Source: Pedosphaera sp.
GTDB lineage: Bacteria > Verrucomicrobiota > Verrucomicrobiia > Limisphaerales > UBA1096
Assembly: GCA_022451065.1 (NCBI GenBank)
Contig: JAKUOU010000029.1
Location: forward strand, 1-46,740
Direction: 5' to 3'
DNA length: 46,740 bases
In this document: in pieces, positions 40,956 to 46,740 of the stretch
Position numbering within the stretch: position 1 is the first letter of the stretch
How the letters are laid out: the number at the start of each line of letters is the position of its first letter
Notes under the pieces: model-generated
Told to the model about the DNA's origin: nothing
Databases searched by the model: none
What the model saw: only the letters and a program-made list of their open reading frames with translations
Translations under genes and position numbers: made by a program

Positions 40956-42031
40956 TTCACATCCATTCCCGAGGCGCGAAGCACCGTCTCCTGCACGGCC
41001 AAATCGTGCTCGTACGACCAGGCTAACTTGGCATCGCCGCGAACGACCCTGGCCAAGTCCGCAAACTCACCGTCGTAGCGGCCACTGCTTATCGGCAGCT
41101 TCACGACGTGTGTCCCCCTGTCAAAACCGCCATGCGACTCGCCCAGGCTAAGCGTGAGCTTGCCCGGCTCGATCGGCCGAATCTCGATCGCACCCTTGTC
41201 GCCGGCAATCTGAAATCGCCGGCGCGGAAATCCGTGCGGGTCGCGATGGTTACAACGAATCGTCGCCGTGGCATTTTTATACTCAAGCACCGCCAGTTGA
41301 TTATCACCCACGCCATCGCCCTGGGTACGTCGCACAAATGCGTGCACCTTGGCCGGTTTGCCCATCACATGCACGATTGAGTCCACCATGTGACAGGCCA
41401 ACTCAAACATCCCGCCACCGGGGTACCGGCCAAGTTCGCGGCGCAGCGAAGCCGAGGCCATCTTGCCCATCATCCCATCAACCTCCATGATTTCCCCAAG
41501 CCAACCTTCACGTACCGCCCGATACATGAATTGGAACGCCGGGTTGTATCGCAGCATGTAGCCCATCTGCACCGTCAGCCCCCTGTTCTTGGCCAAAACA
41601 AGCAACTCACGAAAATCACTCAACGTCACGCCCCCCGGCTTGTCGTGATGAATATGGCATCCTGCCTCTACCGCACGCTTGGCTGCTGCAACCAGGTGCG
41701 GCACCTCGGTTTCAATAGCCACCGCCTCCAAACCGGGTGTCGCCAGCAGTTGCTCTTCCGAGAGTTGCTTTACACCACGGTAGGAGCCGCTGTCGGGAAT
41801 CGGCGACCCGGAGGCCTCACGTGGCTGCGCCACGCCGACCAACTCGAAGTCATCGGAGAGCTTGCGGATCGCTGCCAACTTGCCGGAAGCGTGCGAGTGG
41901 CCGCTTCCAAGTTGTCCAATCTTGATTCTCGGCTTGGCCCCTTTGGAGATGAATGGCATCGCCAAAGCCGCGCCGGTGGAAGCCCGAATAAACTGTCTAC
42001 GCTGCATACGGCGATTGGATGGGATTTCCAT
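40952..42031 (-). CDS. Exported Gfo/Idh/MocA oxidoreductase coupled to the CxxCH dehydrogenase
   Basis: The ATG at 42029-42031 gives 359 residues with leader MQRRQFIRASTGAALAMPF (twin-arginine type, second Met at 42005-42007). The frame is open to 42178, but the extra part carries no signal. The nucleotide motif is IKIGQLGSGHSHASGKL, the lysine motif is HHDKPGGVTLSDF (DKP in place of EKP), and a later motif is GGGMFELACHMVDSIVHVMG. It differs from the paralogues at 13-19 kb and is shorter. The stop codon overlaps the start of the downstream CxxCH dehydrogenase by four bases (GTGA), strong evidence that the two are made together and may act on one substrate in sequence. Confidence 0.85.
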   Translation of the reverse strand: MEIPSNRRMQRRQFIRASTGAALAMPFISKGAKPRIKIGQLGSGHSHASGKLAAIRKLSDDFELVGVAQPREASGSPIPDSGSYRGVKQLSEEQLLATPGLEAVAIETEVPHLVAAAKRAVEAGCHIHHDKPGGVTLSDFRELLVLAKNRGLTVQMGYMLRYNPAFQFMYRAVREGWLGEIMEVDGMMGKMASASLRRELGRYPGGGMFELACHMVDSIVHVMGKPAKVHAFVRRTQGDGVGDNQLAVLEYKNATATIRCNHRDPHGFPRRRFQIAGDKGAIEIRPIEPGKLTLSLGESHGGFDRGTHVVKLPISSGRYDGEFADLARVVRGDAKLAWSYEHDLAVQETVLRASGMDVK

Positions 42032-42157
42032 TGCGCTGAAAACAAAAAAGTGTGTTACAGGTTTGCTTTTAACGGGAACCGGCAACTCAAAACTTGAAAC
42101 TTTTCCCTTCAGGCCGCATGAACCCCTGCCGCTTTTGACAGGACAAGCGGACGACTC

Positions 42158-43987
42158 ATGTCCCACGGGCACAGACACCTCACGGAGAACGATCCAACGT
42201 TCATAGCAAAAAAACGCTCCACCACGGAGATCATCCGGCGCGTGAGTGTCTATCTTTGGCCTTACAAATGGCTTGCGCTGGCCACGGTCGGTTGCGCCGT
42301 CCTATCGCTGCTCTGCGCCTTGGCTTTTCCTAGGCTCACGCAATTCATCATCGACGATATCATCAGTGACGGTCAAACGGACAAGTTGACGCCGGTAATC
42401 CTGTTGTTGCTGGGGGCGTTTTTCCTGCGCGACTTTTTCAACAGCGTCCGCATCCAGGTGAACAATCACTTCGAGCAGAACGTAGTGTTCGACATGCGGC
42501 GCGACGTGTATTCGCGGTTACAGCGGCTGCCAGTGGGCTACTATGACAAGCGCGCCTCGGGCGATCTGATGACGCGCGTGATCGAGGACGTCAACGCAGT
42601 CGAGCGGCTGCTCATCGATGGTACCGAGCAAGGCACGGTCGCCACCGTCAGCATCTTCGGCGTGCTGGCAATTTTGTTCGCCACCAACCCAGTGCTGGCT
42701 GGGGTGGCGATGATCCCAATCCCTTTGCTCGCGCTTGGCGCGATGTTGTACACACTCACTGCACACAAGCGCTACCGAAAGCAGCGCCAGGCCTCGAGTG
42801 CCATGAATGCCCTACTGATGGACAACCTGCAGGGCGTTCGGGAGATCAAGGCGTTCGGCCGCGAGCAACACGAGGACAGCAGGTTTGCCGACCGCTCCGA
42901 GGCGATGCGACAGGGCACGCTCACCATCATGCGCGCCTGGGCGTTCTACAACCCGACAATGAGTTTCGTTGCCGCGACCGGTACCGGTCTTGTGCTGTGG
43001 ATAGGCGGCGGCCAGGTGATGAACGGCCCGATGACCATCGGCGAGCTGGTCGCGTTCCTCTTTTATCTCGCGCTGTTTTACGAACCGATCGGCAAACTGC
43101 ACGGGCTAAACCAAATGCTCCAGGCCGCCCGGGCCGGTGGCGAGCGGGTGTTTGATATTCTCGACGCCAGCGAGGAGCGCCGGGATGCCACAGTGCTTAA
43201 ACCGCTCCCTGAACCGGTGCGCGGCGAGGTTGAGTACCGCGGTGTTCACTTCCAGTACACCCAGGAAAAGCCGGCGCTTCACGACATCTCACTCCTGGCT
43301 AGGCCGGGGCAGATGACCGCGCTGGTCGGCCCCACCGGCGCCGGCAAATCGACTCTCGTCAACCTGCTGCCGGCGTTTTACGAGGTCACCCACGGCGCTA
43401 TCACTATCGACGGGCAGGACATCGCCCTCACCTCGCTCGAGTCGCTGCGCGAAAACATCTCCGTCGTTAGCCAGGAACCGTTCCTATTCAACGGCACCGT
43501 CGGCGAGAACATCGCGTACGGCAACCTCGACGCCAGCGCCGAGGAAGTCACCGAGGCCGCTCAGGCTGCCAACTGTTTCGAGTTCATCAGCGAATTAGCC
43601 GACAGATTCGACACCCAGGTCGGCGAGCGCGGCGTCCGGCTCAGCGTTGGCGAGAAACAGCGCATTAGCATCGCCCGCGCCCTGCTTAAGAATTCGCCGA
43701 TCCTGATCCTCGACGAGGCTACCGCCAGCGTGGATACCGCCACCGAGCGCCTCATTCAGCAGGCGCTCGAGCGGCTCATGATCGGCCGCACAACCTTCGT
43801 TATCGCGCACCGGCTCAGCACCATTCGCGACGCCGATCAGATTCTCGTGTTGAAAAATGGCCGGGTCATCGAACGTGGCACGCACAACGAGCTCGTCGGG
43901 CAACAAGGCCTTTATGCGCGGCTGGCCCGTATTCAAAACACCACCTTCATCGAGGAAAGCTTCGCAAAACTCGAACCTGTCACCTGA
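42158..43987 (+). CDS. ABC exporter, fused permease and ATPase (MsbA/MDR type)
   Basis: The 609-residue half-transporter has an N-terminal membrane domain of six helices (about residues 35-320) and a C-terminal ATPase. In the membrane domain the intracellular-loop sequence LPVGYYDKRASGDLMTRVIEDVNAVERLL is typical of lipid and multidrug exporters. The ATPase has Walker A GPTGAGKST, Q-loop VSQEPFLFNGTVGENIAYGN, signature LSVGEKQRISIARALL (consensus LSGGQ), Walker B ILILDEATASVD and the H-loop VIAHRLST. It should work as a homodimer exporting a lipid, glycolipid or drug. rdgB follows 5 bases later on the same strand and is probably cotranscribed. Confidence 0.93.
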   Translation: MSHGHRHLTENDPTFIAKKRSTTEIIRRVSVYLWPYKWLALATVGCAVLSLLCALAFPRLTQFIIDDIISDGQTDKLTPVILLLLGAFFLRDFFNSVRIQVNNHFEQNVVFDMRRDVYSRLQRLPVGYYDKRASGDLMTRVIEDVNAVERLLIDGTEQGTVATVSIFGVLAILFATNPVLAGVAMIPIPLLALGAMLYTLTAHKRYRKQRQASSAMNALLMDNLQGVREIKAFGREQHEDSRFADRSEAMRQGTLTIMRAWAFYNPTMSFVAATGTGLVLWIGGGQVMNGPMTIGELVAFLFYLALFYEPIGKLHGLNQMLQAARAGGERVFDILDASEERRDATVLKPLPEPVRGEVEYRGVHFQYTQEKPALHDISLLARPGQMTALVGPTGAGKSTLVNLLPAFYEVTHGAITIDGQDIALTSLESLRENISVVSQEPFLFNGTVGENIAYGNLDASAEEVTEAAQAANCFEFISELADRFDTQVGERGVRLSVGEKQRISIARALLKNSPILILDEATASVDTATERLIQQALERLMIGRTTFVIAHRLSTIRDADQILVLKNGRVIERGTHNELVGQQGLYARLARIQNTTFIEESFAKLEPVT

Positions 43988-43992
43988 CCGGC

Positions 43993-44619
43993 ATGCCAAG
44001 CCTGCTCATCGCCAGCCACAACACCCACAAGATGGCAGAAATCGCCACGATTCTGGGGGAAGACTTCGACGTGCAGAACTTGGCCAGGCACAACGGAGCG
44101 CCGAAAGTCGAAGAGAACGGGGACACCTTCACTGCAAACGCCGTTAAAAAAGCCGTTGAGATCGCCGCCTGGCTGAGCCTCCAAGCGCTTGACCAAGAAC
44201 TGCCGGATTTCGTTCTCGCGGATGATTCCGGCTTGGCGGTCGATGCGCTCGGCGGCTCACCGGGCGTTCGCTCCGCGCGATTTGCCGGGGACAATGGCAA
44301 CTCAACTGACGAGGCCAACAACGCCAAGCTGCTGCGCGCATTGGCCGACGTGACCAACGACGATCGAGGCGCGCAATTCCAATGTGTGCTGGCATTGGCC
44401 GCGCTTGACCAAGCCAGCGAAGTCAGGACATTTGATGGCATTTGTCGAGGCAGAATTGCCCAAGCTGAGAGCGGTCAAGCTGGTTTTGGCTACGATCCGC
44501 TCTTCATTCCCGATGGCCACGACCTCAGCTTTGCCGAGCTTGGCTCCTTGGTGAAAAACGCCATCAGCCACCGCGCCCGCGCCCTAGCCAAGCTGGCGGA
44601 GTACCTAGGCCGTCGTTGA
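43993..44619 (+). CDS. rdgB: XTP/dITP diphosphatase (RdgB/HAM1 family)
   Basis: The 208-residue enzyme hydrolyses non-canonical purine triphosphates (dITP, XTP) to keep them out of DNA and RNA. Family motifs present: SHNTHKMAEI at the N-terminus, VEENGDTFTANAVKKA, LADDSGLAVDALGGSPGVRSARFAG, GFGYDPLFIPDG and SHRARALAKL. The loop before LADDSGL is longer than usual (LSLQALDQELPDFV), and a second small insert (ALDQAS) sits before EVRTFDG. Both inserts are encoded by copies of the iterated motif (44186-44199 and 44402-44415). Otherwise the length is normal. Start is the ATG at 43993, 5 bases past the ABC exporter stop. Confidence 0.95.
   Translation: MPSLLIASHNTHKMAEIATILGEDFDVQNLARHNGAPKVEENGDTFTANAVKKAVEIAAWLSLQALDQELPDFVLADDSGLAVDALGGSPGVRSARFAGDNGNSTDEANNAKLLRALADVTNDDRGAQFQCVLALAALDQASEVRTFDGICRGRIAQAESGQAGFGYDPLFIPDGHDLSFAELGSLVKNAISHRARALAKLAEYLGRR
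44402..44415 (+). repeat. Iterated 14-mer, asymmetric form, one mismatch
   Basis: CGCTTGACCAAGCC inside rdgB, read as Ala-Leu-Asp-Gln-Ala. A second copy with two mismatches (CGCTTGACCAAGAA) is at 44186-44199. This is the only gene read on the plus strand that carries the asymmetric form. Confidence 0.55.
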
Positions 44620-44625
44620 ACCGGT

Positions 44626-46465
44626 TCAGAGCCCCCACACAATGGGAACCATCAACCAGACCAGAAAGCCCACCAGCAGCGTCAGGCCAAGGCCGGCCTT
44701 GATATAGTCGGTGAACCGGTATTTACCCGGGCCGGACACGAGGATGCAGGCCGGCTCAAACGGCGCGACAAACGACGACGATGCCCCTAGCATCACTGCA
44801 ATCGCAAACGTCTGTCCGCTGACCTCGAGCGTTTCCGCGGTCTGCATCGCAACTGGCAGTACCACCAGCGCGGCGGCGGCGTTGGACATCGTCTGCGTCA
44901 AGAAAATCGTCAGCAGGATGAAGCCGGCGAGTACGGTGCGCGGACTGTCGAACGCGCTACGGATGCCGTCGGCAAGCCAATCGGCCGTGCCGGACTCGCG
45001 CATCGCCGTACCAAACGCCGTCATGCCTCCAATAACGATAAGCACCCGCCAGTCCACCGTCTCGTACGCTTTTTGCATGGTGATGCAGCCGGTGGCCACA
45101 GTCATCGCCGCGGCGCTCAAAAAACAAATCGGCAACGGCGCCAAGTCAAGGCCGCCAGCGATCACGGCAAAGGCAAAAAAGGCCAGCGCCCGGAAACCTT
45201 TTTGCCGGCGATCCACGCTGGGTGCCTCGGTGGCATCGAGTCGCAGGAGGTTGGTGTCATGCTGAAGTGATTGGAGTCGTTCCTCAGTGCCCTGCACAAG
45301 CAACAGATCTCCGGCGCGCAGCCGTATGGCACCCAGTTTACTACCAAGCGACTGGCCATGGCGGTAAATCGCCAGCACCGCAAGGCCGAACCGCTGCCGG
45401 AACTCGGTCTCCTTTAGTGTACGGCGAATGAGCGTGGACTTTGACGTGATCAGCAACTCGGCAATCTTCACCTCCTCAGTCTGCAACGCTTCGTCCTCCA
45501 GCTTGGTCTCGGCGTGAATCTCGATGCCGCTGGCGTCCTTCACCGCCATCAAGTCCTCCATGCCACCGGAGACCAGTAAAACATCACCCTCCTCGATAAT
45601 AGACCGGATGTTTGGGACAAAGCTGCGTTTCTTGCGCAGAACCTTGACAATGCGAAACTCCATCTCCGCCAGCGACGACTCGAACACGTGCTGGCCGATC
45701 AGGCTCGAACCCGGCATCACGGCAATCTCCGAGAGGTACTCGCGAATGTTGAAATCCTCCGCGAGGCTCTCCTCGGGGTAATCCGGGAGCAACCGGCGCC
45801 CGAAAAGCATCAGATAGGCGATGCCCACGCCCATGATCAACAACCCAACCGGCGTGATCTCGAACAGCCCAAGCGGTCGATATATCTTGAGGTCATTCTC
45901 CTTGGCATACTGCAGATAATCGGCGGAATCGATTGCTCTGTCGCCGTTCAAGTCGGTGCCACCGTTGGCCATCCACTTGGCCAAGTCGGCTTCGTGCTGC
46001 TTGGCGATCTCGCCGCTGACGGCGACATTGGTCGAAGTGCCGATAAGCGTGCAGGTGCCGCCGAGGATCGACGCAAAGCAAACCGGCATAAGCAGCTTCG
46101 ATGGACTGGTCTTGAGCTTGCGCGCAATGGATATCGTCGGGCCAATGAATAGCGACGTAACCGCCGTGTTGTTCATAAACCCGGACAGGCCCCCGACGAC
46201 CGACATGGTCGTCAACTTCAGCTTGCTGACACTCCCCCCCGCAACCCTCAACAGCCAGGCGGTAACGGCATCAAGCACGCGGCCCTCAATTAGCGCGCCG
46301 TTGATCAAAAAGATCGAGGCGAGGATGATGATGATCTGCGAACTGAAGCCGGCGAACGCCTCGGTCGGTTTCAGTATCCCGGTCAACACCACCGCCAGCA
46401 GGCGTGGCAAACAACCCCACGGCAGCCAGTAGCAATCCCAGTACGATACCAATCTCGAGTGTCAT
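44626..46465 (-). pseudogene. SLC13/DASS-type permease with TrkA-C domains, frameshifted near the N-terminus
   Basis: The main frame (from about 46430 down to 44626) encodes a full permease core: LTGILKPTEAFAGFSSQIII, GFMNNTAVTSLFIGP, GTCTLIGTSTNVAVSG, two soluble TrkA-C-like domains in the middle, and a second membrane half with VDWRVLIVIGGMTAFGTAMR and FLTQTMSNAAAALVVLPVAM. The natural N-terminus, MTLEIGIVLGLLLAAVGLFAT, starts at the ATG at 46463-46465 but is in a different frame. The short hydrophobic stretch that normally joins the two is missing. A small out-of-frame deletion at about 46395-46410 explains both. Either the gene is broken, the assembly has an error, or translation starts at TTG 46452 in an odd frame. 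Family: sodium/anion (sulfate, dicarboxylate) transport. It converges on rdgB with 6 bases between stops. Confidence 0.75.
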
Positions 46466-46599
46466 TCCCCCGGTTCCTCTCCGGACGCCCGCTTCGCTAG
46501 TGCAGAATGGCCGCTCGGGCAATGTTTTTGTCACCGCTTAGTCAGGATACATTCCGGGTTGATTTCAGCCGCATAAGCATCAACCCTCCCCGAGCGCTC

Positions 46600-46740
46600 A
46601 TGAAGATTAGTAAAATCAGCGTCTTTCAGGTTGACTTGCCGCTGCACGAGGGCAGCTATAACTGGTCCGATGGCAAATCGGTGCAGGTGTTTGACAGCAC
46701 GGTCGTGCGGATCGAGACCGACGAGGGCATCACCGGCCAC
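46600..46740 (+). CDS. Enolase-superfamily (mandelate racemase/muconate lactonizing type) protein, 5' part only
   Basis: From the ATG at 46600 the frame is open to the right edge (47 residues). The sequence [20 protein letters not shown], followed by a Trp-Ser-Asp-Gly segment and then [18 protein letters not shown], is the typical N-terminal capping domain of the family. The combination of HEGSYNWS and VFDSTVV resembles enzymes acting on cis-3-hydroxyproline or proline betaines, but only the capping domain is visible, so the substrate is uncertain. It is divergent from the frameshifted permease. It may take part in breakdown of sugar acids or proline derivatives. Confidence 0.75.
   Translation, partial: MKISKISVFQVDLPLHEGSYNWSDGKSVQVFDSTVVRIETDEGITGH

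Noticed and set aside
734-44415. The 14-mer as CRISPR repeats, insertion-sequence ends or REP elements
   Set aside because: Copies are solitary and irregularly spaced, with no spacers, transposase, target duplications or conserved flanks, and many lie inside intact genes.
46395-46465. Programmed frameshift in the SLC13-type gene
   Set aside because: No slippery heptamer is evident, and a stretch of normal protein sequence is missing between the two frames, which a frameshift alone would not cause.

Overview
The window looks like a piece of chromosome from the PVC superphylum, most likely a Verrucomicrobiota member of the Pedosphaera/Limisphaera type. The evidence is the protein content: planctomycete/verrucomicrobial CxxCH-plus-beta-propeller proteins, seven twin-arginine-type exported Gfo/Idh/MocA oxidoreductases, a DUF1080 protein, a TIGR03663-like membrane protein, and SSS and POT importers. 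Most genes are GC-rich. A few, such as 5092-5823, 20121-22322 and 30733-32217, look AT-richer. I saw no tRNA, rRNA, CRISPR array, insertion sequence or phage gene, and no gene-free stretch longer than 300 bases.

Layout. 1-2532: M48 membrane protease (runs off the left edge) and lemA. 2649-4932: a propeller-type secreted protein and a sugar isomerase-like TIM barrel. 5092-9603: Bax-inhibitor-like protein, DUF1080 protein, nadA, an exported oxidoreductase and frr. 9726-12998: a very large cytochrome c/WD40/coiled-coil protein. 13179-19332: four exported Gfo/Idh/MocA paralogues, each transcribed separately with intrinsic terminators between them. 19469-26345: a five-gene minus-strand block of TIGR03663-like membrane protein, apbE, exported oxidoreductase, seven-heme cytochrome and cytochrome b. 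26436-32217: discoidin-like protein, ankyrin lipoprotein, SSS symporter, unknown protein, dtd and POT transporter. 32418-36600: GH42-like protein, esterase and moeB with a rhodanese domain. 36604-42031: a tight minus-strand block of oxidoreductase, CxxCH dehydrogenase, lipoprotein and hflX. 42158-46740: ABC exporter, rdgB, a frameshifted SLC13-type permease and the start of an enolase-superfamily gene.

How the genes may work together. The recurring theme is oxidative sugar breakdown outside the cytoplasm. Exported Gfo/Idh/MocA enzymes oxidise sugars, DUF1080 and TIM-barrel proteins process keto-sugars, esterase and glycosidase-like proteins trim polymers, and SSS and POT proteins take up products. 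The 19469-26345 block places one exported oxidoreductase next to a membrane-anchored multiheme cytochrome and a b-type cytochrome. My hypothesis is that this is a respiratory outlet for exported sugar oxidation.

The strongest signal not explained by genes is a highly iterated 14-base palindrome, CGCTTGGCCAAGCG, with an asymmetric variant CGCTTGACCAAGCG. It occurs across the whole window, inside and between genes. Every clear copy of the asymmetric variant has the same strand orientation, whatever the direction of the host gene.
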